Shown here: piece after piece, positions 50,512 to 59,292 of the stretch
How positions within the stretch are numbered: position 1 is the stretch's first letter
Layout: every line of letters begins with the position of its first letter
Source of the DNA: Streptomyces rugosispiralis
GTDB taxonomy: Bacteria > Actinomycetota > Actinomycetes > Streptomycetales > Streptomycetaceae
Assembly: GCF_024505145.1 (NCBI RefSeq)
Contig: NZ_JANIAA010000015.1
Span: forward strand, 1-64,000
Length of the DNA: 64,000 nucleotides
Direction of reading: 5' to 3'
Made by a program: the position numbers and the translations under genes
The notes under the pieces: generated by a model
Told to the model about the DNA's origin: nothing
The model's input: the letters and a program-made list of their open reading frames with translations, nothing else
Database searches by the model: none

Positions 50512-52335
50512 TCAGCGCACGGTCAGCCGGTGGCGCAGCGGCGCACGCCCGGTGATCAGGACCCGCTGCCCCGCCGGGGTCAGATCGCCGCCCAGCCAGC
50601 TGTAGCGCTCGCCGGAGTCCACGACGGCGGGCTGGCGCGGGCCGCTGCCGTTGCCGGGCCCGAAGGTGATCACGTCATCGCCGGACGTATAGCTGCCGTA
50701 CCCATTGACCAGCTGATACGTGTCCTTCTGGCCGGGCACGGGATCGACCCCGGTCAGCTTTCCGCCATCGCGGAAGCACAGTTCGAGGGCGAACGGGACC
50801 TCGGACTCGCCGATCTCGAGGTCCAGGTCCCAGCCGCCGTCCGCCGCCGCGATCCGCACCTCGGTACGCAGGGTGCGCCACTCCTTGGGGCGGTGCGGGA
50901 AGTCCATCGCGGACCAGAACCGGCCGTCGTCGGTCAGCGGATACCGCCCGTCGGGGCGGCGGTGGCGGCGCGGCAGCGGCAGGTGGAATCCGGCCCGCAC
51001 CTCGGCCCACAGCCGCCAGCCGTCCGCCGTGCGCTCCACGCCCTCGGCCCGGAAGTGGCCGAGCGAGAAGAACTGCGGGGACAGCCGGAGCGAGTCCAGG
51101 ACGGCCGCGCCCTTGCGCCACTTGAAGAACGTCGGATTGGTGGACAGGCCCGAGGAGATCGCGTGGACATCGGGGAAGTCGGTGCCGCCGAAGATCGTGG
51201 TCCGCGTCCTCCCCTTGGCGATCCGGACCAGCCCGCAGTCCTTGTCGCGCCAGGTGAACTCCCCCGGCGCGCGGGTGGCCTCGGGCAGCGGCGCGGCCAG
51301 CTCCGGGTGGTCCAGCACCTCGGCGAGGAAGTCCCCGAGCGGGGTCTCGTCGAAGGTCTGATCCGCGCCGCGCCGCTGGATGGTGGCGGCCACGTCCGCG
51401 AACCGCCCGTCCCGCTCCCGGAGCGCCAGGGCCCGGAACTGCAGCCAGTACTCGGACAGATGCTTGACCGTCTTCTGGTCCTGACGGCGCGAGTGCACCG
51501 TCTCCACCTCCCCGTCGGGCTCCAGGAGGTGGAGGGTGGCGTCCAGGTTGCGGCGTACGTGCTCGTAGAGGGCCGGGCGCTCGGTGAGCCGGGCCAGGGT
51601 CAGCAGCGACGGGTTGGTGACGATGGGCGCGTAGGTGGCGCTGCGCTCGCTGTACTGGCCGCTGTCGTACTGGTCGATGCCCTCGGCCAGCCAGGCGTCG
51701 ATACGGCGGGTGTAACGGGCGTCGGGCCAGAAGGAGTTGATCCGGGCCAGCGCGGCGCACACCTTCCAGCGGTGGTTGGGAGTGTGCACCCCGCCGGTGG
51801 ACAGCCCCTTGCCCGCCTTGAGCAGGATCTTCTTCAGGGTGGCGCGGATCGCCCGGGTGCCGGTGTGGCCGTCCGCGTCCAGCAGGCCGTACAGCAGCCC
51901 CAGATCGACGATCGAGAAGGCGGTGTCCGGGGGCGAGTGGACCGCGCCCTGGTCGTAGAGGCCGTCGTCGAACTGGGCGGCGGCCAGTGCGTCCACGAGC
52001 CGGGTCATCGGCGCGATCAGCGCGTCGTCGTGGTGGTGGGCGGCGTCGCCCCACACCTGGACGGAGGTGAGCAGCCGGAGGCTGCGGGCGGCGGGGCGGG
52101 CCTGGCCGAGGTTGTTCAGCTGTCCCAGGACCCCCTCGAGCCCGTCCAGCACCTCGGCCACCCGGGCGTCGGCCGCCTCGGTGAGCAGGGCCAGGAACGG
52201 CTTGTCGACCCCCACCCGGGCCCCTGCCGAGGCCCGGGTCGGCTCGGCCGAGGCGCCGCCCGGGGCGCCGACGGCCAGCAGCCCGCCCGCCACGGCGGTC
52301 CCGGCGAGCAGATGGCGGCGGGGCAGGGGTGTCAT
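50512..52335 (-). CDS. Tat-exported protein, probable alpha/alpha-toroid polysaccharide lyase or hydrolase
   Basis: A 607-residue secreted protein. A Tat signal (twin Arg in 'PRRHLLAGTAVAGGLLAVG', cleavage near ASA-EP) precedes an Ala/Leu-rich helical half (about residues 45-330, 'HHHDDALIAPMTRLVDALAA', 'GGVHTPNHRWKVCAALARIN'). A beta-rich half follows ('TRTTIFGGTDFPDVHAISSG', 'HRRPDGRYPLTDDGRFWSAM'). Helical toroid plus antiparallel beta sandwich is the fold of polysaccharide lyases such as heparinase-like and PL8-type enzymes, with Asn/His/Tyr in the cleft. I assign the fold class, not the substrate. It overlaps the DUF624 gene by ATGA and lies downstream of the ABC importer. Confidence 0.75.
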   Translation of the reverse strand: MTPLPRRHLLAGTAVAGGLLAVGAPGGASAEPTRASAGARVGVDKPFLALLTEAADARVAEVLDGLEGVLGQLNNLGQARPAARSLRLLTSVQVWGDAAHHHDDALIAPMTRLVDALAAAQFDDGLYDQGAVHSPPDTAFSIVDLGLLYGLLDADGHTGTRAIRATLKKILLKAGKGLSTGGVHTPNHRWKVCAALARINSFWPDARYTRRIDAWLAEGIDQYDSGQYSERSATYAPIVTNPSLLTLARLTERPALYEHVRRNLDATLHLLEPDGEVETVHSRRQDQKTVKHLSEYWLQFRALALRERDGRFADVAATIQRRGADQTFDETPLGDFLAEVLDHPELAAPLPEATRAPGEFTWRDKDCGLVRIAKGRTRTTIFGGTDFPDVHAISSGLSTNPTFFKWRKGAAVLDSLRLSPQFFSLGHFRAEGVERTADGWRLWAEVRAGFHLPLPRRHRRPDGRYPLTDDGRFWSAMDFPHRPKEWRTLRTEVRIAAADGGWDLDLEIGESEVPFALELCFRDGGKLTGVDPVPGQKDTYQLVNGYGSYTSGDDVITFGPGNGSGPRQPAVVDSGERYSWLGGDLTPAGQRVLITGRAPLRHRLTVR

Positions 52336-52916
52336 AGGTGGTGCTCCGTGGCTCGGGCCGCCAGGGCGAGGGGGCCGGGGACGAGGAAGGCCAGCGGCGG
52401 ATAGGCCCAGGCGCAGACGGCGGCGGTGGCCACGGCCAGCAGCAGCACAGCGCTCGCCCGGGGCCCGCGCACGCTGTCGTACGCCGCCGAGCGCAGCGCC
52501 ACCCGCCAGCTCGTGGCCGACTCGGGGCGGGCGCAGGCCCGCAGCAGCACGACGGCGAGCAGCCCGCCCGCGATCAGCAGCACGGGCCGGAAGACCACCG
52601 CGCCCGGCAGCCCCGCCCCCGCCGCGAGGGCGTTGAACAGCAGCAGGGCACCGCCGGCCAGCAGCCCCGCCCCGGCCAGCAGATCGCCGGCGCGCAGCCG
52701 GTCCCGCAGCGCGCGGAGGTAGCCGCCGGCCGTGGTGGGCGCGTCCTGGCGCACCCGCCGGTCCAGGACGGCACAGGCCGTGGACATCGCGGCCGGGGCG
52801 GTGACGAGGGGCAGCGAGGCGGCGGCGGTGGCCAGGCCCACGGCCAGGACGTCGGCGAAGAGCGCGAAGCGCGGGCCGAACAGCTCACCGGGTTCGCGTT
52901 TGGTGGCGGTGGCCAT
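52332..52916 (-). CDS. DUF624 (YesL-like) membrane protein
   Basis: A protein of about 194 residues with five or six hydrophobic segments ('FALFADVLAVGLATAAASLP', 'LLAGAGLLAGGALLLFNALA', 'VLLLAVATAAVCAWAYPPLA'). Members of this family (YesL in Bacillus) are found in operons for uptake and degradation of pectin-like polysaccharides beside ABC importers and lyases. The exact role is unknown. The ATG at 52916 is preferred since AAGGG is 6 nt upstream; the ATG at 52922 overlaps the permease stop. Confidence 0.8.
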   Translation of the reverse strand: MATATKREPGELFGPRFALFADVLAVGLATAAASLPLVTAPAAMSTACAVLDRRVRQDAPTTAGGYLRALRDRLRAGDLLAGAGLLAGGALLLFNALAAGAGLPGAVVFRPVLLIAGGLLAVVLLRACARPESATSWRVALRSAAYDSVRGPRASAVLLLAVATAAVCAWAYPPLAFLVPGPLALAARATEHHL

Positions 52917-52918
52917 GC

Positions 52919-53791
52919 TCATCCCTTCAGTCCGGAGCTCGCCATGCCCTCGACCAGGAACCGCTGGAAGGCGAGGAAGAAGAGCACGATGGGCAGCAGC
53001 GCGAAGACCGACATCGCGAACATCGGCCCGAAGGCCGACTGGCTGGAGGCGTCCACGAAGGACCGCAGGGCCAGGGTCAGGGTGAACTTCTCCGGCTCGA
53101 AGAGGTAGATGAGCTGGGTGAAGAAGTCGTTCCAGGTCCAGATGAAGGTGAAGATCGCGGTGGTGATCAGGGCGGGCCGGGTCAGCGGCAGGATGACGCT
53201 GAAGAACGACCGGAACGGCCCGCAGCCGTCGATCCGCGCCGCCTCCTCCAGCTCACGCGGCAGTCCGCGCATGAACTGCACGATGAGGAAGACGAAGAAG
53301 GCGTCGGTGGCCAGGAACTTCGGCAGGATCATCGGCCAGTAGGTGTTCACCATGCCGAGCTGGTTGAAGATGATGTACTGCGGAATGAGGATGGCGTGGT
53401 GCGGCAGCATGATCGTCGCGATCATGAACGCGAAGAGCGGACCGCGCATCCGGAACCGCAGCCGCGCGAAGGCGTACGCGGCGAGCGAGCAGCTGATGAC
53501 GTTGCCGAGCACCGCGCCGCACGCGATGAGCAGCGAGTTCCACAGCAGCCGTCCGACGCTGACCTCGTTCACCCCGTCCAGCGCGGTGGAGTAGTTGCCC
53601 CATTCGAAGTGGCTGGGCAGCAGCTTGAGGCTGGCGATGACCTCGTCGGCGGGTTTGAACGAGGTGGCCAGCAGCCACGCCAGCGGATAGAGCATCACCA
53701 GCAGCACGGCGATCAGGCAGATGTGCAGCACGATCCGGCCGGTGGGGCGCCGCCGCGCCGCCGGGGCGGTGGTGATCCGGGCGGTGGTCAT
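52919..53791 (-). CDS. Carbohydrate ABC importer permease (MalG type)
   Basis: A 290-residue CUT1 permease with six helices and the EAA loop 'PRELEEAARIDGCGPFRSFF'. The N-terminus has 'RIVLHICLIAVLLVMLYPLA' and the C-terminus 'VLFFLAFQRFLVEGMASSGL'. Together with the MalF-type permease it forms the membrane channel. It overlaps both neighbours by 4 bases. Confidence 0.95.
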   Translation of the reverse strand: MTTARITTAPAARRRPTGRIVLHICLIAVLLVMLYPLAWLLATSFKPADEVIASLKLLPSHFEWGNYSTALDGVNEVSVGRLLWNSLLIACGAVLGNVISCSLAAYAFARLRFRMRGPLFAFMIATIMLPHHAILIPQYIIFNQLGMVNTYWPMILPKFLATDAFFVFLIVQFMRGLPRELEEAARIDGCGPFRSFFSVILPLTRPALITTAIFTFIWTWNDFFTQLIYLFEPEKFTLTLALRSFVDASSQSAFGPMFAMSVFALLPIVLFFLAFQRFLVEGMASSGLKG

Positions 53792-54750
53792 CGGGCCCCC
53801 TCGTTGTTGTCGTTGGCGTAGAAGACCCAGGCCCGGGAGGTGCGGAAGAGCACCGCGGTGACGACCCCGATGGCCAGCAGCAGCGCCCACGCCATGGCGG
53901 AGGCGTAGCCCATGTGGGAGGCGGTGAAGCCGCGGTCGTAGAGGTAGAGCGTGTAGACGAGCGTGGAGTCGGCGGGCCCGCCCTTGCCCGCGCTGACCGC
54001 GAAGGCGGGGGTGAAGACCTGGAACGCCTGGATCATCTGGAGCACCAGGTTGAAGAAGAGCACCGGTGAGAGCATCGGGATGGTGATCGAGCGGAACTGC
54101 CGCCACCAGGAGGCCCCGTCCACCGCGGCCGCCTCGTACAGCTCCGCCGGTATCTGCTGGAGCCCGGCCAGGAAGATCACCATGGGGGCGCCGAACTGCC
54201 AGATGGTGAGCAGCGCGACCGACAGGATGGCCCAGCCCGGTTTGTTGATCCAGCCGCCGATGTCGATGCCCATGCCGGAGAGCAGGTTGTCGACCGAGCC
54301 GCCGTCGTTGAAGATCGCCCGCCAGACCAGGGCGATGGACATCGACGCGCCGAGCAGCGAGGGGGCGTAGAACGCCGAACGGTAGAAGCCCTTGCCGCGC
54401 TTGACCGACTTCAGCGCGATCGCGACGGCCAGCGCCAGCAGGAGTTGCAGCGGCACCGCGATCACGACGTAGGTCAGGGTGGTGAGGACCGACCGCCAGT
54501 AGCGGGGGTCCTCGGTGAACATCTGGGTGTAGTTGCGGAAGCCGATCCACCGGGGCGCGTCGAACATGTCGTAGTCGGTGAACGACAGATACAGGGACAC
54601 GGCCATGGGCAGCAGCGTCAGCACGGCGGCGCCGAGCACCCATGGCGACAGGAACACCCAGGCGGCCCCCTGCCGCTCACGCTTGCGAGCCCGCTTGCCG
54701 CCGGTGGCGGGGGGTGCGGCGTCCGGGGGGCGGGTCGCGGTCGCGGTCAT
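53788..54750 (-). CDS. Carbohydrate ABC importer permease (MalF type)
   Basis: A 320-residue CUT1 permease. The first helix follows a basic N-terminus ('AAWVFLSPWVLGAAVLTLLP'), 'WIGFRNYTQMFTEDPRYW' is the typical external loop, and the EAA motif is 'PAELYEAAAVDGASWWRQF'. No ATPase gene is present, as is usual in Streptomyces, where the shared MsiK ATPase energises CUT1 importers. It overlaps the binding-protein gene by 4 bases. Confidence 0.95.
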   Translation of the reverse strand: MTATATRPPDAAPPATGGKRARKRERQGAAWVFLSPWVLGAAVLTLLPMAVSLYLSFTDYDMFDAPRWIGFRNYTQMFTEDPRYWRSVLTTLTYVVIAVPLQLLLALAVAIALKSVKRGKGFYRSAFYAPSLLGASMSIALVWRAIFNDGGSVDNLLSGMGIDIGGWINKPGWAILSVALLTIWQFGAPMVIFLAGLQQIPAELYEAAAVDGASWWRQFRSITIPMLSPVLFFNLVLQMIQAFQVFTPAFAVSAGKGGPADSTLVYTLYLYDRGFTASHMGYASAMAWALLLAIGVVTAVLFRTSRAWVFYANDNNEGAR

Positions 54751-56036
54751 TGCCTCAGCTCCGCCTTCGCCTCGGTGATGTAGTTCTGCGCCGCCTCACG
54801 CGGCGACATACGCTCGTAGCTGACCTGGTCGTAGTCGCGCGAGAAGGTGGTCTGCAGGGAGGCGTCACCCTTGGGCGGCGCGGGCGGCGGATCCTTGAGC
54901 TTGCCCTCGAACTGCTTCTGGTAGGTGGAGATGACCTGGTCGAAGCCCTCCAGCTTGGGCAGTACGTCCTGCCGGATGGCGTCGTTGGCCGGGATGCCGC
55001 GGGTGGCGCCGAGGATGGCGCCCGCCTTCTTGTCGTTGAGCAGGAAGTCGATGAACTGGGCCGCCTGCTTGGGGTGTGCGGTCTTGGCCGAGGCGCCGAA
55101 GAACATCGACGGTTTGAAGTACTGCCCGGGGGTGCCGTCGTCGCCGACCGGCAGCGGTGCCAGCTTCAGCCCCTCGCCGACGATGGGCGCGTAGCCGCTG
55201 GTGGGCGCGTCCCAGTTGAAGTCGGAGACGGACTTGAGCCGGCCCAGCGGGGTGTTCTCCACCGTCCCGTCCATCTGGGTGGTCTGCTCGGCGGGGACGA
55301 CCGCGCCCTCCTTGCGGAGCTTGGTGCACCACTCCCAGTAGCGGGTCAGGTCGTCGGCGGTGAAGCCGAGCTTCTCGTCCTTGGTGTAGAGGGACTTGCC
55401 CCGGCTCCGCAGCCAGATCTCGAAGACGTCCTCGCTCTGGCCCGGGTCGGTGGAGCCCACCCGCCCCTGTGTCGCCCTGGACGCCGAGAGCTTGCGCATG
55501 GCGTCGGCCCAGTCGTCCCAGGTCCAGGTCAGGGTGGGCGCGGGGACGCCCGCCTTGCGCCACAGCGCGGCGTCGTACGCCACCGTCTCGGTGCCGCGGG
55601 CCACCGGCAGCGCGTACTGCTTGCCGTCGACCACGCCGGTGGCCAGCAGCCCCTTGTCGATCTCCGAGGTGCGCAGCTCGGAGTGTTCACCGAGGTTCAG
55701 CAGGATGCCGGAGGTCGCGTACTGGTTGATCTGCCGGTAGTCCAGCTGCATCACATCGGGGGCGTCACCGCCCGCCGCCTGGGTGGCCAGCTTCGCCTTG
55801 TAGGTGTCGAAGCCCGCGAAGGACGTCGCGATGTCGATGTCGGGGTGACGCTGCTCGAAGAGCTTGACGGCCGCCTCGGTGCGGGCGGCCCGGTCGGGGT
55901 TTCCCCACCAGGTGAACCGCAGGCTGACCTTGCCGCCCGAGCCGCCGCCGCCATCGCCGCCGCAGCCCGTGAGGGTCCCTGCGAGCGTGAGCACAAGGGC
56001 CAGGGCGCAGGACCTCGTTGTCCTGTTTCCGCGCAT
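54747..56036 (-). CDS. Carbohydrate ABC importer, lipoprotein substrate-binding protein
   Basis: A 429-residue family 1 extracellular solute-binding protein. It has a lipoprotein signal with lipobox TLTGC (Cys25), then 'KVSLRFTWWGNPDRAARTEA', 'FEQRHPDIDIATSFAGFDTY' and 'DAPDVMQLDYRQINQYATSG', all typical of sugar-binding proteins that use a shallow aromatic cleft for oligosaccharides. It is the first gene of the five-gene unit running to the Tat-exported protein. GGAGGGAGG lies 11 nt before the ATG. TAAGCGCTC lies 54 bp upstream. Confidence 0.95.
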   Translation of the reverse strand: MRGNRTTRSCALALVLTLAGTLTGCGGDGGGGSGGKVSLRFTWWGNPDRAARTEAAVKLFEQRHPDIDIATSFAGFDTYKAKLATQAAGGDAPDVMQLDYRQINQYATSGILLNLGEHSELRTSEIDKGLLATGVVDGKQYALPVARGTETVAYDAALWRKAGVPAPTLTWTWDDWADAMRKLSASRATQGRVGSTDPGQSEDVFEIWLRSRGKSLYTKDEKLGFTADDLTRYWEWCTKLRKEGAVVPAEQTTQMDGTVENTPLGRLKSVSDFNWDAPTSGYAPIVGEGLKLAPLPVGDDGTPGQYFKPSMFFGASAKTAHPKQAAQFIDFLLNDKKAGAILGATRGIPANDAIRQDVLPKLEGFDQVISTYQKQFEGKLKDPPPAPPKGDASLQTTFSRDYDQVSYERMSPREAAQNYITEAKAELRQ

Positions 56037-56089
56037 ACCGGAGCCGACCTCCCTCCATGATCATTTCGTTGAGCGTGAGTGGTGGTGCC

Positions 56090-56098
56090 TAAGCGCTC
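56090..56098 (-). promoter_or_regulatory. LacI-type operator 2 of the 47-60 kb regulon
   Basis: TAAGCGCTC, 54 bp before the binding-protein start, matches the cores at 50428 and 59208 except for its last base. It is the likely repressor site for the ABC importer and lyase unit. Confidence 0.6.
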
Positions 56099-56201
56099 CG
56101 CTGGAAGTGTCGCAATGGGTCGTCGGCCGGCCGCGGCGCCGTCGTGGCTGGTCGCGCCCGCGCGGCGGAGCCGCATATCGATACAGCCCCGCGCCCCTTC
56201 G

Positions 56202-56250
56202 GGGCACCTCCCAGCGGTAGCTGGGGGCGCCGTGCCAGGCGTCGCGGGCC
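56202..56250. repeat. Dispersed palindromic repeat
   Basis: The core GGGCACCTCCCAGCGGTAGC and the following GTGCCAGGCGTCGCGGGCC closely match the element at 59338-59385. The reverse complement resembles the two copies at 32729-32804. It lies between the cupin gene's stop and the importer promoter. Confidence 0.85.
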
Positions 56251-56282
56251 CGCGAAGGTCCGCCGGACAGGGCCCATGGCGG

Positions 56283-57041
56283 CTATTCGCCGTAGTACGG
56301 GAGCGTGATGCCGGGCAGTTCGTACTCGTCCCGGCGGCCGCACATGCCGTAGCCGCCCCGGCGGCTGGGCCCGGTCGCGGTGACCCGCGCCTCGGCGAGG
56401 TGCGCGGGGTCGCCCGCGGCGAGCGCGGTGAGCTGCTCACCGGTGCGCCGCGCGGCGGCGAGCGCCCCGTCCCGCCAGCGCGGCTCCCACTCCTTCACCT
56501 TGGGCGCCACGATCCGCGCCGCCGCCTCGTGGAAGGCGCGCAGCGGTGCGTGGTCGCCCTTCCCGGCGGCGGCCCGCAGCGTCAGATAGCCCTCGATCGC
56601 GAGGTCCCGGCGGCGCCGGGCGGCCGCGTCGGCCTCCGGCCCCTCCTTGGCGGGCAGCGCGGCGGCGGCCGCGTAGCGCTCGGGGTCGGCGAGCACCTCG
56701 GGCCGGAAGGTGAAGACGGCGTCCCCGGCCTCCGGCAGCCCGCTGTTCTGCATCAGCACGGTCACCTTGAGACCGCCGCCCTGCACCATGCGGTGGATGG
56801 TGCCGGGGGTGAACCACACCACCGAGCCCGGCTCCAGCGGGGTCTCGGTGAAACCGTCCGCGAGGGTCAGGGTCTGCACGGCGCCACGTCCGGCGGTGAC
56901 CACATACGCCTCGGTGCAGGCGAGGTGGAGGTGGGGGCTGCCGCCGCACACCCCGTCGGCGGCCTCCCACTCGTACGCGCTGATGTGGGAGAGGCCCACA
57001 CCGCCCGGCAGCGGGGCGGACATCTCGGACGACGCGGCCAT
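56283..57041 (-). CDS. Cupin-domain protein
   Basis: A protein of about 252 residues. The N-terminal half is a cupin with metal ligands in 'GGSPHLHLACTEAYVVTAGR' and 'PGSVVWFTPGTIHRMVQGGG'. The C-terminal half is helical and ends 'YGMCGRRDEYELPGITLPYY'. The cupin probably binds a sugar or sugar acid and may isomerise or mutarotate it. It follows the PmoA-like gene directly. The start is uncertain between GTG 57053, which overlaps the previous stop, and ATG 57041. Confidence 0.82.
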   Translation of the reverse strand: MAASSEMSAPLPGGVGLSHISAYEWEAADGVCGGSPHLHLACTEAYVVTAGRGAVQTLTLADGFTETPLEPGSVVWFTPGTIHRMVQGGGLKVTVLMQNSGLPEAGDAVFTFRPEVLADPERYAAAAALPAKEGPEADAAARRRRDLAIEGYLTLRAAAGKGDHAPLRAFHEAAARIVAPKVKEWEPRWRDGALAAARRTGEQLTALAAGDPAHLAEARVTATGPSRRGGYGMCGRRDEYELPGITLPYYGE

Positions 57042-57046
57042 CGTCC

Positions 57047-58012
57047 TCACCACCCGTGGTTCTTGAGGTAGTGCTCCGCCTGCGCCCGGTCCCAGGCGCC
57101 GTCCGCGACCACCACCCGGTAGCGGTAGCCGAAGGACTCCCCGGGCTCCAGCTCGAACTCCTCGAAGAACGCCCAGGAGGGGGCCACCGAGGGGATCGGC
57201 TCGGAGCGCACGAACCAGTGGGAGGCGTGGATGGCGTCGGCGTTCTCCGGGGCGTGGGCGAACAGCAGCGTGGAGTGCCCGTCCACATCGTCGTGCTCAC
57301 CGGTGAAGGCGACCCAGGGGGCGTCGGCGGCCGGGGTGCCCATCAGGTCCGAGGCGCCCTTCTCGCCGTCGCCGCCGCGCCCGTCCGGGCCGATGACGTC
57401 GCCGCCGGTGAAGTCGCGCGGGCCGCGCCAGTTGAGCCCGGTGTACCCGGCCATCTCCCGGCCGGCGGTGGTCGGGGAGCCGAAGTGCAGGGCCTCGCCG
57501 CGGATGTTGGTGAGGTTGATGGACCAGTCCAGGGCCCAGGTGCCCGCGTCCGGCTCCACCGAGTGGAGTTCGATGGTGCGCCGCTCCCGCGCCCACTCCT
57601 GGCCGCCGCTGTGTTGTACGGCAGGATTGGCCACCCAGGTGAGGGTCTCCACGAAGCGCAGCCGGTCCTCGGCGACGGTGAACTCCTCGAAGCCGTCGTG
57701 GCGCATCGAGCCGACGAGCTCGTCCACCCGCTGGTAGCCCTTCTCGGGGCCGAGGTAGCAGTTGCCGCCCCAGAAGTTCTGGCCGGACAGATGGCTGGAA
57801 GTCATCTGGAGGCCCTTGTGCCAGCGGTGGTCGTTGGGCCGGTAGCCGGAGACCGGGTTCCCGGCGAGGGTGCGCAGCGGGTGGGCGTAGGGCTTACGGG
57901 CCTCGAAGGCGTCCGGGTCGGGCCGGTAGACGTAGGCCATCAGCTCGACGCCGCCGGAGGCGACCGAGATCTGTTCGCCGTGGGTGTGGGTGACGGTGAT
58001 GCGCTGGGTCAT
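57047..58012 (-). CDS. PmoA-like (DUF6807) family protein
   Basis: A 321-residue beta-rich protein of the DUF6807/'PmoA' family, with 'HPLRTLAGNPVSGYRPNDHR', 'WHKGLQMTSSHLSGQNFWGG', 'MAGYTGLNWRGPRDFTGGD' and 'EEFELEPGESFGYRYRVVVA'. Despite the database name it is not methane monooxygenase. Members occur in carbohydrate loci beside Gfo/Idh oxidoreductases and have no proven activity. The several conserved His suggest a metal or sugar site. It starts 7 bp after the oxidoreductase gene's stop, in one operon with it. Confidence 0.87.
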   Translation of the reverse strand: MTQRITVTHTHGEQISVASGGVELMAYVYRPDPDAFEARKPYAHPLRTLAGNPVSGYRPNDHRWHKGLQMTSSHLSGQNFWGGNCYLGPEKGYQRVDELVGSMRHDGFEEFTVAEDRLRFVETLTWVANPAVQHSGGQEWARERRTIELHSVEPDAGTWALDWSINLTNIRGEALHFGSPTTAGREMAGYTGLNWRGPRDFTGGDVIGPDGRGGDGEKGASDLMGTPAADAPWVAFTGEHDDVDGHSTLLFAHAPENADAIHASHWFVRSEPIPSVAPSWAFFEEFELEPGESFGYRYRVVVADGAWDRAQAEHYLKNHGW

Positions 58013-58019
58013 GGCGGCC

Positions 58020-59177
58020 TCAGCTCTCCTTCGTGGTGGCGGTCGCTGCCTTCGGCGCCCATTCGGGGTGGTCGCCGTGCATGGCGTCGTAGTACGGGTC
58101 CCCGGGCACGATCTCGCCCGCGCGCACGGGCCGCCCGGTGAAGGCCGCCTTGTAGAGCGCGGCGATGAACTCGAGGGTGCGGCGGGCGTCCTGTCCGCTG
58201 CCGGGCGGCCGTACGCCGTCGCGCATCGCGTCCAGCAGCCCGGTCAGCTGGGCCCCGTGGGAGCTGGGCAGATCGGCGGCCGGGGTGCGCCAGCGCCGCT
58301 GCCGGTCGGGCTCGTCGCGGACGTGCGGGGCGGGGGTGTAGACCCAGTCGTCGTTACGGTGGCCGTAAAGGTGGGTCAGCTCGACGGTGGCGTCCGCGCA
58401 GTCGATGCGGATCCGGGACACCTCGTCGGGCGAGAGCACGCTGTTGACCACGGTGGCCATGGCGCCGCTCTCGAACCGCACCAGCGCGGTGGAGACGTCC
58501 TCGCTCTCCACCGCGTGGACCAGCCGTCCGGCCATGCCGCGGATCTCGGTCCAGTCGCCGAGGAGGTGGAGCAGCAGATCCATCTGGTGGATGCCGTGGC
58601 CCATGGAGGGGCCGCCGCCCTCGGTCTCCCAGCGGCCGCGCCACGGCACCGCGTAGTAGGCGGTGTCGCGGTGCCAGGTGGTCTGGCAGTGGGCCACCAG
58701 CGGCCGGCCCAGGGCGCCCTCGGCCAGCAGCTCCCGGGCGTGGACGGCGCCCGAGCCGTAGCGGTGCTGGAAGACCACCGAGGCGTACGGGCCGCCCGCC
58801 TCCTGCTCGGCCCCGGCTATCTCGTCGTACTCGGCGAGCGAGAGGCACAGCGGCTTCTCGCACAGCACCCAGGCGCCGGCCTCGAGGGCGGCCACGGTCT
58901 GCTCGCGGTGCAGGGAGGGCGGGGTGCCGATGAGGACCAGGCCGGGGCGCTCGGCCTCCAGCATGGCGGCCACGTCGGAGTAGCCGGTGACGTCGAAGGT
59001 GCCGCCCTCGGCCGCGGCGGCGCGGAAGGCGTCGAGCCGGTCCGCGGCCACGTCGACGGCGGCGACGAGGTCCACACGGTCGGCATGATCACGCAGTGCG
59101 GGCAGATGGCTGCCGCTGACGATTCCTCCGGTGCCGACCACTGCGGCACGGATACGGTCGGTGGCTGCTGCGGCCAT
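58020..59177 (-). CDS. Gfo/Idh/MocA family oxidoreductase
   Basis: A 385-residue dehydrogenase with Rossmann motif 'RAAVVGTGGIVSGSHLPALR', 'WVLCEKPLCLSLAEYDEIA' with the catalytic Lys, and 'GGGPSMGHGIHQMDLLLHLL' with the conserved His. It is a clear member distinct from the one at 49237. The ATG at 59177 has GAGGAG upstream. It is the first gene of the unit with the PmoA-like and cupin genes, with operator core TAAGCGCTT 31 bp before its start. Oxidation of a glycoside or sugar to a keto-sugar is the likely chemistry; the substrate is unknown. Confidence 0.9.
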   Translation of the reverse strand: MAAAATDRIRAAVVGTGGIVSGSHLPALRDHADRVDLVAAVDVAADRLDAFRAAAAEGGTFDVTGYSDVAAMLEAERPGLVLIGTPPSLHREQTVAALEAGAWVLCEKPLCLSLAEYDEIAGAEQEAGGPYASVVFQHRYGSGAVHARELLAEGALGRPLVAHCQTTWHRDTAYYAVPWRGRWETEGGGPSMGHGIHQMDLLLHLLGDWTEIRGMAGRLVHAVESEDVSTALVRFESGAMATVVNSVLSPDEVSRIRIDCADATVELTHLYGHRNDDWVYTPAPHVRDEPDRQRRWRTPAADLPSSHGAQLTGLLDAMRDGVRPPGSGQDARRTLEFIAALYKAAFTGRPVRAGEIVPGDPYYDAMHGDHPEWAPKAATATTKES

Positions 59178-59207
59178 GGGCTGAGGTCTCCTCGCCGTCG
59201 CCTGGGG

Positions 59208-59216
59208 TAAGCGCTT
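59208..59216. promoter_or_regulatory. LacI-type operator 3 of the 47-60 kb regulon
   Basis: TAAGCGCTT lies 31 bp upstream of the minus-strand oxidoreductase gene and in the same intergenic region as the divergent LacI gene (59477). It could serve repression of the catabolic unit and perhaps autoregulation. Confidence 0.7.
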
Positions 59217-59292
59217 GCTGGGGAGGACCCTAGGCATGGTCCGGATGACAGGACAAGACCCTGGAGTGCGGAATCGCGCCGCTCATGGAGTG

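Noticed and set aside
57047..58012. Methane monooxygenase subunit, from the family name PmoA
   Set aside because: The sequence is a soluble beta-rich DUF6807 protein in a sugar locus; no membrane helices or partner subunits are present.
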